Assembly: GCA_963750045.1 (NCBI GenBank)
Contig: CAVVPD010000002.1
Location: 62,001 to 126,000, forward strand
DNA: 64,000 bases
Source of the DNA: DASUAS01 sp963750045
GTDB lineage: Bacteria; Actinomycetota; Acidimicrobiia; IMCC26256; DASPTH01
Direction: 5' to 3'
Shown here: positions 18,042 through 27,489 of the stretch, one piece after another
Layout of the letters: the number at the start of each line of letters is the position of its first letter
How positions within the stretch are numbered: the stretch's first letter is position 1
Translations under genes and position numbers: made by a program
Notes under the pieces: generated by a model
What the model was told of the DNA's origin: nothing
The model's input: only the letters and a program-made list of their open reading frames with translations
Database searches by the model: none

Positions 18042-19738
18042 TCAGATCGCGTCCACGCGGTTCGACGTGAGGGGTGGGAGCCCCGCGAGCGACCGCGCCA
18101 CCGCGCAGCGCCAGCGCCGCCAGCGTCATGGTGGGGCCGTAGCCGGTCGACGTCGGGAACACCGACGAGTCGGTGATCACGACGTTGTCGACGTCCCACA
18201 GTCGCTGCCATGGATCACAGACGGACCGACGCGGGTCGTCACCCATCCGGGCGGTACCCATCCAGTGTCGCGACATCGGCTCGAGGTCCGGAGCGATGGT
18301 GCCGGGCGTCCCGGGTGACGTCACCCACGAGGTCCCGTGCGCGCCCGTGCCCCGGAGGACCGCTTCGAGCCGCGGTGCCCAGTGGTGCGAGCACGCGACG
18401 TCATGGGCGTGGGGCTGGTAGGTGACGCGCCCCGCCGGCAGACCCCACACGTCACGCACGCCGGCGTCGAGGTCGACGCGGTTCGTGACCTGCGGCAGGT
18501 CCTCGCCCTGCATCGTGAACGCGACCATCTTGTCGCGCGTCGGCGAGTCGGCCATCAGCTCGCTGTGTCCGGGGCCCGCCGGCAGGTGGAGCGCCTCCAT
18601 GATCGGGTGCCCGCTCCCACCGTGCTCGACGATCCCGCCGCGCAGATAGGGCAGGCCGGCGGCGCGCGCCGCCGCCTCCGCCGCCGCGTCGCCGACGATC
18701 GGGTCGTCCATGAGATGCGTGACGTCGCGACCCCTGTACGCGTGCAACCGGAACGGGAAGAAGCCGAGGACGATGGTCTGGAGGTGGAACATCAGGAACC
18801 GGCCCACCAGATCCGACGAGTTGCCGATGCCGCTGCGCAGGAGGAGCCGCGGCGTCTCGAACGCCCCGCACACGACCACCACCGCGTCGGCCGTGACCGT
18901 CTGCTCGACGCCGTCGGCGTCGAGATACCGCACGCCCCGACTCGCGCGTGCCGCTGCCGTCCACCAAGATCTCGAGGGCCAGGCTCTCGGGCCGGATCTC
19001 GCAGTGACCGCTCAGCAGCGCCCGGCGCAACATGGCGATCGGGTCGCCCTTGGCGTCGATCGGGCAGCCGTAGAAGGAGCAGAAGCCGCAGTTGTTGCAG
19101 GCCGGCCGTCCGTCGTACGGGACGCTGTTGGCGCCGGTGGGGGCGCGGTAGGGGTGGTAGCCGAGCGTCTCGGCGGCCGGGACGGTGAGCGTGGTGAGGA
19201 ACATGTCGGCACCGGGCGCCATGGGGTACGGCGCGCTGCGCCACGCCGCGAACGGATTGGCGGTGTGGTCGCCCGCCACGCCGACGAGACGCTCGGCGTC
19301 CGCGTAGTACGGCTCCATCTCGTCGTAGTCGACGGGCCAGTCGGCGACGTCGGCGCCCTCCACGGGCCCGAGCTCCGACGCGAGCCGGAAGTCGACCTCG
19401 CGGTAGCGCGGGAGCTTGCCGTCGGCGTGGTACCCGGCGCCGCCCACCGTCGACGGCATGTTGTTGACGTCGCCGGTGAAGCTTCGTTCACCGTCCGCGG
19501 CCGAACGGCGGTACGTGCGGGGCTCGAGCAGGGGGTCGGGCCCGAGGAAGTGCCGGCGGTGGAACTTGATCTCGTCGTTCGAGAGGTGACCAAGGCTCGC
19601 GAACGGTGGCTCCAGCGCGAGGAGGTGGTTGCGACCCTTCTCCAGGATGCACACCGACTTCCCCGCCCCGCTGAGCACGTCGGCCGCGGTCGCCCCGCCC
19701 GGGCCGGAACCGACGACCACCACGTCGAAGTCAGGCAC
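18042..19738 (-). CDS. GMC-family FAD-dependent oxidoreductase (dehydrogenase large subunit), two frameshifts
   Basis: About 565 residues after repair. GTG 19738 follows GAGGTGA and overlaps the small-subunit gene. FAD Rossmann motif DVVVVGSGPGGATAADVL; a Cys-rich stretch CNNCGFCSFYGCPIDAKG that may hold an Fe-S centre as in FAD sugar/alcohol dehydrogenases; VCGAFETPRLLLRSGIGN; and the GMC C-terminal domain HWMGTARMGDDP ... DSSVFPTSTGYGPTMTLAALAL. The frame changes near 18930, and again near 18100, where the correct tail reads VARSLAGLPPL and stops at 18042-18044. The upstream subunit-3 gene argues for a heterodimeric, membrane-linked dehydrogenase of an alcohol, sugar or sterol-like substrate passing electrons to the respiratory chain. 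Confidence 0.82.
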
Positions 19739-20297
19739 CGGTCACCTCGTCGTCGCTCCAGCCCCGCGGCTGGACGTCGCCGGCGTACCCGATGGCGCGC
19801 CAACCGGCGAGCCCACGGTTCCCTCCGTACTCGGGCGCGCCGTAGCTGGCTTCGCACGCGTGCTCGAACAGGAGCCGACGCAGCTCGGGGACGCGTGCGA
19901 GGGCCGCGTCCTGCTGGTCGGCCGTGAGCCCGGGGAAGTCCTCCCCGAGCTGCGCGATGCCTTCCCGGTAGACCTCCTGCCACCCGCGCACGGGGCCGTT
20001 CCACTCACGGTCGGGCATCCCGCGCGACCCTTCGAGACGTGTGCGCCACGCGAGCTCCTCGATCTGCGACAGCGCGAGGAACTGCTCGAAGCCCGCCTCA
20101 CCTCCGTGCCGGCCGGAGTACGGGCCTCCGGCCCAGATCCGGGGTGGGTCGAAGGCGAAGGCGCCCAGCGTGAGATCGACGTAGTCGGCCACGCCCGCGG
20201 CGGCGGCGCCGGGGAATTCGCCGTGCGCGCAGAGCAACCGATCCGCGGCGCGCGCGACGACGTCGAACTCGTGCTCGGTGAGGAAGTACAACGCCAC
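19731..20297 (-). CDS. Gluconate 2-dehydrogenase subunit 3-like small subunit
   Basis: 188 residues from GTG 20297. FLTEHEFDVVARAADRLL at the N-terminus and the remaining helices (ADYVDLTLGAFAF, YREGIAQLGEDFPGLTADQQ, FLFEHA-like RRLLFEHACEASYGAPEYGGN) match the gluconate 2-dehydrogenase subunit 3 family, which chaperones or exports GMC dehydrogenase subunits. Many members carry a Tat signal; none is visible here, so the complex may stay in the cytoplasm or an N-terminal extension was missed. The gene overlaps the GMC gene by eight bases, which strongly links them as subunits. Confidence 0.8.
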   Translation of the reverse strand: MALYFLTEHEFDVVARAADRLLCAHGEFPGAAAAGVADYVDLTLGAFAFDPPRIWAGGPYSGRHGGEAGFEQFLALSQIEELAWRTRLEGSRGMPDREWNGPVRGWQEVYREGIAQLGEDFPGLTADQQDAALARVPELRRLLFEHACEASYGAPEYGGNRGLAGWRAIGYAGDVQPRGWSDDEVTGA

Positions 20298-20399
20298 GGC
20301 AGGACCCTACGACGCGCCGGAGGCTTCGGCGAGCGACCGCGGCGCGAGACGTGCCACGATGGAGCGTTCGCGCTCAGCACCTCCGCTCGAAGGGGATCC

Positions 20400-21586
20400 A
20401 TGGCCGACGACTACGGACCGGGGACCTTCTTCCCCGAGGTGTTCCAGAACGGGGTCCCCGACATCCAACCTGCGCTCCACGCGCTCCTGGGCGGACCCCG
20501 CGTGGTACGCCAGGAAGACGGCCGCGTTCGCGATCCTGCACATGGACGACGCGCTCGAGGTCACGAAACGGCGCGACGTGCACTCGATGAACCCCGAGCT
20601 GATCGAGCTCGCCGGCGCGTTCATGGGCGCGGGCCGGCCGCTCATCCCGCTGATGCTCGACGGCGACGAGCACACCAAGTATCGGAAGCTGCTCGATCCC
20701 CTCTTCGCGCCCAGAGTCGTCGCGCAGCTCGCCACGCGTGTCCGGCAGCTCGCCGACGAGCTCATCGACGCCTTCGTGGGCGACGGTCGGGTCGATCTCT
20801 ATGCCGGGTTCTGCGAGCCGTTGCCGTCGATGGTGTTCCTCACGTTGCTCGGCCTGCCCCTCGACGACCTCGACTTCCTGATCTGGTTCAAGAACGGCAT
20901 CATCCGGCCCACGGACGACGACCATCGCGTCCAGGCCAACACGAAGATGATCGAGTACCTGTACGCGGAGCTCGACCGGCGCGCCGCGCGGCGAGCCGGG
21001 CGACGACCTCATCGGCGGCTTCATCACCGCCGAGGTCGACGGCCAGACGCTCACGCGCGAAGACGTGATCGACATCACCTTCCTCCTGGTGCTGGCCGGC
21101 CTGGACACCGTTGCCGCTTCGTTGTCGTGCATCGTCGACTGGCTCGCCCGCCACCCCGACCAGCGGCAACGACTGCTGGACGATCCCGCCGTCCTCCCGG
21201 CCGCGATCGAGGAGTTGATGCGGTTCGAGACCCCCGTCGTCGCGGGGGGCCGGTACGCGACCGCCGACTTCGAGCTCGGCGGCGAGCTGATCAAGGCCGG
21301 CGACGAGATCACGGTGTGCTGGGCGGCCGCCAACCTCGACGACGACGGTTTCGGCCATCCGCTCCAGGTCGACTTCGACCGGGTGGCCAAACGCCACATC
21401 GCCTTCGCCAGCGGCTTCCACCGCTGCCTCGGTTCCCACCTCGCGCGGATGGAGCTCACGGTGATCCTCACCGCGCTCCACGAACGGATCCCCGACTACG
21501 CGCTCGATCCGGATCGGCCACCGGTGTACAACAACACCGCGATCCGTACCGTCGATCCGCTGCCGCTGGTGTTCACCCCGCGGTGA
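20400..21586 (+). CDS. Cytochrome P450, two frameshifts
   Basis: About 395 residues after repair, normal for a soluble bacterial P450. ATG 20400 follows AAGGGG. The frame shifts near 20500 and near 20995. Recognisable parts: substrate-region start (FFPEVFQNGVPDIQPALHAL), C-helix DGDEHTKYRKLLDPLFAP, I-helix LLVLAGLDTVAASL with the oxygen-activating AGxDT, the ExxR in EELMRFETP, and the heme-thiolate loop FASGFHRCLGSHLARMEL. It hydroxylates an unknown hydrophobic substrate using ferredoxin electrons; no ferredoxin gene is adjacent. It is divergent from the GMC/subunit-3 pair (103-base gap) and its end overlaps that of the convergent alpha/beta hydrolase by 14 bases. Confidence 0.85.
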
Positions 21587-22350
21587 CGCGGTCCAGGAAC
21601 GGCAACAGCACCGCGAGGTAGGCGTCGGGATCACGACTCCAGAGATCGTGGCCGGCATCGGGGAGCACCACCATCTCCACCGACGGCAACGAAGCCTGCC
21701 ATCGCGCCGCGAGCTCGTCACCGATCAGGGCGCTCTTGCGCCCGCCGCGGATCACCAAGACCGCGCATTGCAGCTCCGTGAGGCGGTCCCACAACGGGAC
21801 CTCGCGGCTCTCGGCGAACACGCTGCGCACCGCATGCTCGGGCATCCGCTCCGAGATCGGTACCCCGCGGATCTTCTGCCGCGAGCTGCTGGTCGGCGAT
21901 CTCCGCGGGCAAGCCGACGTGCCGCGCGAAGTAGTCGCCGATCACGAGGCCGCGCGTCTCGGCCGGGTAGGTGAGCGCGTACCCGAGGGCGTACGACGAG
22001 CCGCGGGAGAACGCGACGAGCACCGGACGGTCGAGCGACCTCGCCTCGACCACGGCCCGGAGGTCGCCGATGTGGTCCTCCCACGTGTAGCCGGCGTCGG
22101 GCGCGTCGCTCCCACCGCGACCGCGCACGTCGACGATGACGACGCGCCGGTCGCCCAGCCCGTCGAACAGCCAGGTGTACTCCTCCGCGGCCTCGCCCAT
22201 CCCCGGCACCACGAGCACTGCGGGCATGGACCCGTCGAGGTGCCCGCTGTCGAGCGCGTGGATCCGCACTCCGTCGTTCTCGACGAACACCGATGTGGGG
22301 TCGATGCCGGCGGTGTCGGGTCGGGTCACGGCGGCCGAGCGTACCTTCAC
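21573..22350 (-). CDS. Alpha/beta hydrolase, one frameshift
   Basis: About 259 residues after repairing one shift near 21880. GTG 22350 shares GTGA with the serine hydrolase stop; GTG 22329 is a later alternative. The fold is clear: MPAVLVVPGMGEAAEEYTWL (oxyanion region), VIVDVRGRGGSD, the nucleophile elbow VAFSRGSSYALGYA (here S-R-G-S-S, a slightly unusual GxSxG variant with Phe before Ser), and the C-terminal cap-side strand ending in VVLPDAGHDLWSRDP with the catalytic His. No secretion signal. The substrate is unknown. Last gene of a minus-strand run VOC, serine hydrolase, alpha/beta hydrolase. Confidence 0.75.
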
Positions 22351-23501
22351 GCGTCGCGGGCGCGCCGAGTGAGCTGCACGATGACCCGCTCGAGCCGCTG
22401 GTAGTCGAAGTCCGCGTCGTCGGCCTGGTCGATGGTGCGGGCGAAGGCGAGGTCGAGGCGAGGGCAGTACGTCGATTCGCTGCCCCAATACCCGGGATGG
22501 CTGTAGCAGCGTTCCCCCGCCACGTCGAGCGCGAACAACCCCATCGCTGCACCAGCCTTGCGGCCGGGTCCGGACACCTTTTCCATCGTCGCGAGCGAGT
22601 GCGGGTCGTCGAACACCTTCCCGCGGAACAGCGCACGCGAGAACTTCGTGAGGTCGGCCACGGTCGAGACGAGCCCTCCGCCTCCGTAGAGGTCGTGCGA
22701 CGCGTCGAGCCCGATGTTGTCGAACGTGTCGTAGTACTGGTGCGCGCGGGGACCCGCACCGGGAGGCATCGGTTCGAGCTGCTCCCAGTACGTGTCGGTC
22801 AGCCCGATCCGGTCGAAGTGCAGGAGGCCACGGACCGCAGCGGCCAGCGACTCCCCCGTCGCGCGTTCGAGGATCTCGCCGAGGAGCACGTAGCCGGTGT
22901 CGGAGTAGTGGTACGTCGCGCCCGGCTTCGCCACCGGTCGGCCGTGCTCCATGGCGAAGCGCAACTGCTCGGCGGGCGTCCAGTGATGACCCGGGTCGGT
23001 CTCGTTGATGTGGTCGTACTCGTCCGTGGTCGCGTAGTCGAACAGACCTGCGGTGTGCTGCAGCAGCTGCCTGACGGTGATGCGTCCCGGGTCGTAGCCG
23101 CCCGATTCCAGCACCGACCGCGACTCCGGGGACAGGTACCGCGCGATGGGCGCGTCGAGCTCGACCTTGCCCGTCTCGACGAGGCGCAGCACGGCCGCCG
23201 CCACGAACGTCTTGGTGATGCTCGCGACGCGGAAGGGCGTGTCAGGCTCGAGCGGGGTGCCGCCCGCGACGTCGGCACGACCGACGGCCACCGCGAGGTG
23301 CAGCCCGGGCGCGCTGACTGCTGCCGCCTCGCCCGGGATGGCGGGATCCTGCCGGAGATCGGCCTCGAGGCCCGCTCGCAACGCCCGGCGGGCGCTGCCG
23401 GTCGCGGGATCGGCGGCAACGCCGCGGGGTGCGAGCAGCACCAGACCGGTGAATGCGGCGATCACGGCCCCACGCGGGGTCAGCGGTAGGCGCCGCCCCA
23501 T
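22347..23501 (-). CDS. Secreted serine hydrolase of the beta-lactamase (class C / PBP) family
   Basis: 384 residues from ATG 23501 with GGAGGG upstream; the start lies inside the VOC gene (22-base overlap). An N-terminal hydrophobic segment (GAVIAAFTGLVLLAPRGVAA) looks like a signal peptide. The catalytic SxxK is VASITKTFVAAAV, the YxN-like second motif is YHYSDTGYVLLGE, and the third motif is HPGYWGSE in place of KTG, as in esterase/peptidase-type members rather than true beta-lactamases. Such exported enzymes hydrolyse esters or D-amino-acid peptides. The target is not evident. Confidence 0.82.
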   Translation of the reverse strand: MGRRLPLTPRGAVIAAFTGLVLLAPRGVAADPATGSARRALRAGLEADLRQDPAIPGEAAAVSAPGLHLAVAVGRADVAGGTPLEPDTPFRVASITKTFVAAAVLRLVETGKVELDAPIARYLSPESRSVLESGGYDPGRITVRQLLQHTAGLFDYATTDEYDHINETDPGHHWTPAEQLRFAMEHGRPVAKPGATYHYSDTGYVLLGEILERATGESLAAAVRGLLHFDRIGLTDTYWEQLEPMPPGAGPRAHQYYDTFDNIGLDASHDLYGGGGLVSTVADLTKFSRALFRGKVFDDPHSLATMEKVSGPGRKAGAAMGLFALDVAGERCYSHPGYWGSESTYCPRLDLAFARTIDQADDADFDYQRLERVIVQLTRRARDA

Positions 23502-23941
23502 GCGGGCCCTCCGGCGACGTACTCGCACATCTCGATCCCCTGACCGTCGGGATCGATCACGAAGAACATGTGCACGCCGAAGACCTCGACCGGTGGCCCC
23601 GAGACCGGCACGCCGCGCGCGACGAGAGCGTGGTGGGCAGCGTGGGCGTCGGCCACCTCCATCGACAGGACCCGCAGCCCCAACCCCGACGACGCCGCGA
23701 CGTCCGGGATGAAGTTGAAATGCATGAGCTCGACCCGGAGCGAGCCGATGCGCCCACCGCACGCCTGCCCCGACGCACCGGGAACGCCGGTGAGGGCTTC
23801 GAACGCCTCCCCCTCCATGCGCTCGTCGAAGAGCTGCTCCCACCCGAAGACGTCGCGGTAGAAGGCGATCGACCGATCCATGTCGGAGACCGCGATCGAC
23901 ACGTGCGAGACGTCCTTGATCACGATGGCGCCGTCGTCCAT
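23480..23941 (-). CDS. VOC (glyoxalase/bleomycin-resistance/dioxygenase) family protein
   Basis: 153 residues from ATG 23941, with GGGAGG upstream. VSHVSIAVSDMDRSIAFYRDVFGW opens the first beta-alpha-beta-beta-beta module with the first His metal ligand. ELMHFNFIPD, VEVFGVHMFFVIDPDGQGIEMCEY close the second, where Glu of GIEMCEY would be a metal ligand. VOC proteins with this pattern are lyases, epimerases or dioxygenases. It heads the three-gene operon running to 21573 and is divergent from the Rrf2 regulator, so it may be controlled by the palindrome at 23991-24015. Confidence 0.8.
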   Translation of the reverse strand: MDDGAIVIKDVSHVSIAVSDMDRSIAFYRDVFGWEQLFDERMEGEAFEALTGVPGASGQACGGRIGSLRVELMHFNFIPDVAASSGLGLRVLSMEVADAHAAHHALVARGVPVSGPPVEVFGVHMFFVIDPDGQGIEMCEYVAGGPAWGGAYR

Positions 23942-23990
23942 CTCGCGAGCCTCCCATACCGCGGCTGGTTCCTCGTGCCGGCCACCGTCA

Positions 23991-24015
23991 GTCTCATAGT
24001 CTCTGACTATGAGAC
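23991..24015. promoter_or_regulatory. Perfect 25-base palindrome, candidate Rrf2 operator overlapping the rrf2 start codon
   Basis: Arms GTCTCATAGTC (23991-24001) and GACTATGAGAC (24005-24015) are exact reverse complements around a 3-base spacer. The regulator's ATG (24009-24011) lies inside the right arm. TAGTCT at 23998-24003 could be a -10 box for a leaderless message. It sits between the divergent VOC and Rrf2 genes, so one site could control both. Confidence 0.7.
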
Positions 24016-24419
24016 TTGAGATCTCTCGCCGCGCCGACCTCGCGGTGCGGGCGCTGCTCACGCTCTCCCTGCACGACGACCGGGTGAAGGCCGGCGAGCT
24101 CGCCCGGGCGCTCGAGACCACGAGCGGGTTCGTCCCCCAGATCGTCGGGCCGTTGGTCAAGCGGGGATGGGTGCGCTCGGAGCCCGGTCCCCGTGGCGGG
24201 TACTCGGCGGCGGTCGCGCTCGACCGGATGACCGTGCTCGACGTCATCGAGGCCGTCGACGGCCCGACCGACGTCGGGCGTTGCGTCGTCGCCGACCGTG
24301 CCTGCGGCGGCGCACCACACTGCGCGCTCCACCTCGCCTGGGGTCGAGCCCGCGCCGAGCTGCTCGAAGAGCTCGGGAGCGTTTCGCTCGCGCACCTCGC
24401 GTCCGGCGGTGTGCGGTGA
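24009..24419 (+). CDS. Rrf2-family transcriptional regulator, probable Fe-S sensor
   Basis: 136 residues. N-terminal winged helix: LEISRRADLAVRALLTL, then KAGELARALETTSGFVPQIVGPLVKRGWV and the wing GPRGGYSAAVALDRMTV, all standard for Rrf2 (IscR, NsrR, RsrR). Three Cys follow in GRCVVADRACGGAPHCALH, the right place for an iron-sulfur cluster that senses nitric oxide, redox state or cluster supply. The gene begins inside a perfect palindrome, which suggests autoregulation. The GTGA overlap with the YwiC-like gene makes a two-gene operon; since ywiC lies near nitrate-reduction genes in Bacillus, an NO or redox role is a reasonable guess. Confidence 0.85.
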   Translation: MRLEISRRADLAVRALLTLSLHDDRVKAGELARALETTSGFVPQIVGPLVKRGWVRSEPGPRGGYSAAVALDRMTVLDVIEAVDGPTDVGRCVVADRACGGAPHCALHLAWGRARAELLEELGSVSLAHLASGGVR

Positions 24420-25220
24420 ACGGGACCACCGTCGCGCCCTCGTCGCGATCCACCTGGCGGGCCGTCGCGCTCCCCTCCGAGCACGGCGGCTGGGGCCTCA
24501 CCCTCGAACCGGCCCTGCTCGGACTCCTCGTGGCGCCGTCGCTCGCGGGCGCCGCCATCGGTGTGGTGGCGTTCCTCGGGTTCCTCGCGCGGACGCCGGT
24601 GAAGATCGTCCTCGTCGACCGTCGTCGTGGCCGTCGACTCGACCGCACGCGGGTCGCCGGTCGGTTCGCGATGGTGGAGCTCATCCTGCTCGTGGCGCTC
24701 GTCGCGGTCGCCGTCGCATCGGCGGGCGCCGAGTGGCTGATCCCGATCGCGGCGGCGATGCCGTTCTTCGCCGTCGAGTTGTGGTTCGACGCGCGGAGCC
24801 GGAGCCGGCGCCTCGTGCCCGAGCTGTGCGGCGCGATCGGAATCTCGGGCTTCGTCGCCGCGATCGTGGTCGCCGGCGGCGATTCCGTGTCGTTCGCGAT
24901 CGCGCTGTGGTGTGTGCTCGCGGCGCGCGCGGGTCGCGTCGGTCGCGTTCGCGCGGGGTCAGGTGCTCCGCCTGCACCACGGAACCACCTCGACCACCAC
25001 CAGCGACGTCGCACAGGTGGCGGGCCTCGCGATCGCGATGGTCGCCTGGGCCGTCGACCACAGCGTTGCGGGCGGATCCGTCTGCGTGCTCGCGGTGGTC
25101 GTCGCCCAGTTCGCGTGGAGCCGCGGTCCGGTGCGTCCGGCGAAGGTCGTCGGGATCTGGCAGATGGTGTTCGGCCTCATCGTCGTCGCCGGCGCCACGA
25201 TCGGGGTGCTCGTCGGATGA
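24416..25220 (+). CDS. YwiC-like integral membrane protein, one frameshift
   Basis: About 268 residues after repair; GTG 24416 overlaps the rrf2 stop. WRAVALPSEHGGWGLTLEPALLGLL is broken here into two parts for citation: PSEHGGWGLTLEPALLGLL matches the conserved N-terminal motif of YwiC-like proteins. About six to eight membrane helices follow (GAAIGVVAFLGFLART, FAMVELILLVALVAVAVA, WLIPIAAAMPFFAVELW). Near 24940 the frame changes, and the rest (VLRLHHGTTSTTTSDVAQ, VVGIWQMVFGLIVVAGATI) completes the protein to 25220. The function of this family is unknown; co-transcription with an Fe-S regulator suggests a redox or nitrosative-stress link. Confidence 0.75.
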
Positions 25221-25336
25221 TCGATGAGGTCGTCCATGCACATCGCCAGGCCCCGGAAGACTAGGTCCGGCGGTGGCAGACGTGCCCTTCGATCGCATAG
25301 ACCTGCGGCACGACGATCCCGCACCAGGAGAGCACC

Positions 25337-26191
25337 ATGGACGACGCCACGAACACGCCGGCGGCCGCTGCCGGCACCATCGACATCGGCGGTGACCTGA
25401 CCGTCCGCCGGATGGGCTTCGGCGCGATGCGGATCACCGGCAAGGGCATCTGGGGCGAGCCACCCGATCGCGACGAAGCGAAGGCGGTCCTGCGACGGGC
25501 GGTCGAGCTCGGCGTGAACTTCATCGACACGGCCGACTCCTACGGCCCCGACGTCAGCGAGCAGCTGATCGCCGAGGCGCTCGCGCCCTATCCCGACGAC
25601 TTGGTGATCGCGACGAAGGGCGGCCTGGTGCGCACCGGCCCGGGAGAGTGGCCGTCGAATGCGCATCCGGACCACCTGAAGCAGGCCTGCGAAGGCAGCC
25701 TGCAGCGTCTCGGCCTCGATGAGATCCCGCTCTACCAGCTCCACCGGCCCGATCCGTCGGTGCCGTACGAGGAATCGGTGGGCGCCCTCGTCGAGCTGAA
25801 GGAGCAGGGCAAGATCCGCCACATCGGGCTCTCGAACGTGAACGAAGGCCAGCTGCGCGTCGCCCAACGACTGACGCCGATCGTGTCGATCCAGAACCGC
25901 TACAACTTCGCCGACCGCGGCTCCGAGTCGCTCGTCGACCTGTGCGAGCAGGAACGCATCGCGTTCCTGCCCTGGGCGCCCATCCAGGACGCGACGCGGC
26001 ACTCTCCGCTCCAGGAGGTGGCGTCACGCCACCGCGTGACCACGACCCAGGTCGTGCTGGCGTGGCTCCTCGCCCGGTCGCCGGCGATGTTGCCGATCCC
26101 CGGCACCGGTTCGGTCCCCCACGTCGAGGAGAACACGGCGGCGGCGAGCATCCGTCTCGACGCAGGGGAGGTCGCCGCGCTCAGCGGGTGA
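25337..26191 (+). CDS. Aldo/keto reductase
   Basis: 284 residues; ATG 25337 follows AGGAG. NADPH-dependent TIM-barrel reductase of carbonyl compounds. The catalytic tetrad is visible: Asp and Tyr in FIDTADSYGPDVSE, Lys in VIATKGGLV and His in YQLHRPDPSV. The cofactor segment near the end reads LPIPGTGSVPHVEENTAAA, where the usual K of the IPGxxxxxH region is replaced by T. The overall pattern resembles actinobacterial YghZ/oxidoreductase-type members. The stop overlaps the convergent old-yellow-enzyme gene by 11 bases. Confidence 0.88.
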   Translation: MDDATNTPAAAAGTIDIGGDLTVRRMGFGAMRITGKGIWGEPPDRDEAKAVLRRAVELGVNFIDTADSYGPDVSEQLIAEALAPYPDDLVIATKGGLVRTGPGEWPSNAHPDHLKQACEGSLQRLGLDEIPLYQLHRPDPSVPYEESVGALVELKEQGKIRHIGLSNVNEGQLRVAQRLTPIVSIQNRYNFADRGSESLVDLCEQERIAFLPWAPIQDATRHSPLQEVASRHRVTTTQVVLAWLLARSPAMLPIPGTGSVPHVEENTAAASIRLDAGEVAALSG

Positions 26192-27380
26192 TGATCGCTG
26201 GGTGGCCCGGACGGTCTTCCGGCGCGACGAGCACGCAGTGCGTGCCCTGATAGATGGTCGGCATGCACTTGTTGCAGTGGACACAGAGCCCGTCCGAGTG
26301 ATCCCCGGCGCGCCACCGCTGGAGGAGATCGGGTTCGCGGAGCAGCGCCCGGCCGATGGCGACGTACTGGAACCCCTCGGCCAGCGCGCGTTGCGCCGTC
26401 TCGAGTCGGTTCACGCCACCGAGGAGCACGAGCGGCATGGACAGCGCGTCGCGGAACTGTCGCGCCTCGGGGAGGAAGTACGCCTCTTCGAACGGGTACG
26501 ACGGCAGGAATCGCTTTCCCATGAGCTTGAACCCGGTGCGCAACGGTTGCGGGAACGCCGCCGCCATCTCCTCGATGGGGGCGTCGCCGCGGAACAGGTA
26601 CATGGGATTCTTCAACGAGCTGCCGCCGGTCAGCTCGATGGCGTCGAGCGCGCCGTCCAGTTCGAGCAGACGCGCGGCGGCGATGCTCTCGTTGAGCCAG
26701 ATGCCGCCGGGGTATCCGTCGATCATGTTGAGTTTGGCCAGCACGGCGAGAGAGCTGCCCACCGCCGAACGGACCTCGCGCACGATCTGGCGCGGGAACT
26801 CGGCTCGGTGCTCGATGCTCCCACCCCAGCGGTCGCTGCGCTTGTTCAACGCCGGGCTGAGGAACGCGCTCGGCAGGTAGTTGTGCCCGAGATGGACCTC
26901 GACCGCGTCGAACCCCGCTTCTTGGAGCAACGCCGCGGCGCGTCCGAAATCGGCCGTGATCCGCGCGATGTCGGCGTCGGTGGCCGCCTTGGTGAACTTC
27001 ATCGCGATCGGGCTGAACTGCCGCGACGGCGCGAGGCCCTGGTGGCCCGTGCCCGCCGCCACCGGTCCGGCGTGGCCGATCTGCGCGGAGATCGCGGCGC
27101 CCTCGGCGTGCACCGCGTCGGCCAACCGGCGGAGCCCGGGCACCGCTTCGGGCCGCACGACGATCTCGGCCGGCGCGCCCTGGCCGTCGGGCGACACCGC
27201 GAGATACGCCACGGTCGTCATCGCGATCCCGCCCGCCGCCATCACCCGATGGAAGTCGATCAACCGATCGCTCACCAGGTTGTCCTCCGCCATCCCCTCG
27301 AACGTCGCGGCCTTGACGAAGTGGTTCCGGAGCGCGACCGGTCCGATGGTGGTGGGCTGGAACGGGTCGTTAGACGTCAT
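26181..27380 (-). CDS. NADH:flavin oxidoreductase (old yellow enzyme family)
   Basis: 399 residues; ATG 27380 follows GGAGGAG. FMN TIM-barrel: N-terminal FQPTTIGPVALRNHFVKAAT, AEGAAISAQIGHAGPVAAG, GFDAVEVHLGHNYLPSAFLS (the HxxH/HxxN substrate-anchoring pair is HLGHNY), LNKRSDRWGGSIEHRAEF (signature), and phosphate-binding VLLGGVNRLETAQRAL and YVAIGRALLREPDLL. The last 30 residues carry CVHCNKCMPTIYQGTHC, resembling the start of the Fe-S region of 2,4-dienoyl-CoA reductase-type members, but the polypeptide ends there, so no second domain is fused. It would reduce an enone or enoate; the substrate is unknown. Confidence 0.85.
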   Translation of the reverse strand: MTSNDPFQPTTIGPVALRNHFVKAATFEGMAEDNLVSDRLIDFHRVMAAGGIAMTTVAYLAVSPDGQGAPAEIVVRPEAVPGLRRLADAVHAEGAAISAQIGHAGPVAAGTGHQGLAPSRQFSPIAMKFTKAATDADIARITADFGRAAALLQEAGFDAVEVHLGHNYLPSAFLSPALNKRSDRWGGSIEHRAEFPRQIVREVRSAVGSSLAVLAKLNMIDGYPGGIWLNESIAAARLLELDGALDAIELTGGSSLKNPMYLFRGDAPIEEMAAAFPQPLRTGFKLMGKRFLPSYPFEEAYFLPEARQFRDALSMPLVLLGGVNRLETAQRALAEGFQYVAIGRALLREPDLLQRWRAGDHSDGLCVHCNKCMPTIYQGTHCVLVAPEDRPGHPAIITR

Positions 27381-27489
27381 GGCGCTCCTCCGCGGCGAGG
27401 CGACGTGTGGTGACCACGGTCAACCTACGGCCTAGAACCCGACCACGCTTCGCTGCTGCAGGCGAGCATGATGGGTGGAAGTGAACTAC

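Noticed and set aside
22293..23489. Long plus-strand ORF opposite the serine hydrolase
   Set aside because: No recognisable domain, no ribosome site, and antisense to a well-supported gene.
26202..27413. Long plus-strand ORF antisense to the old yellow enzyme gene
   Set aside because: Arg/Pro/Glu-rich shadow frame typical of high-G+C DNA; the minus-strand protein is clearly the real gene.
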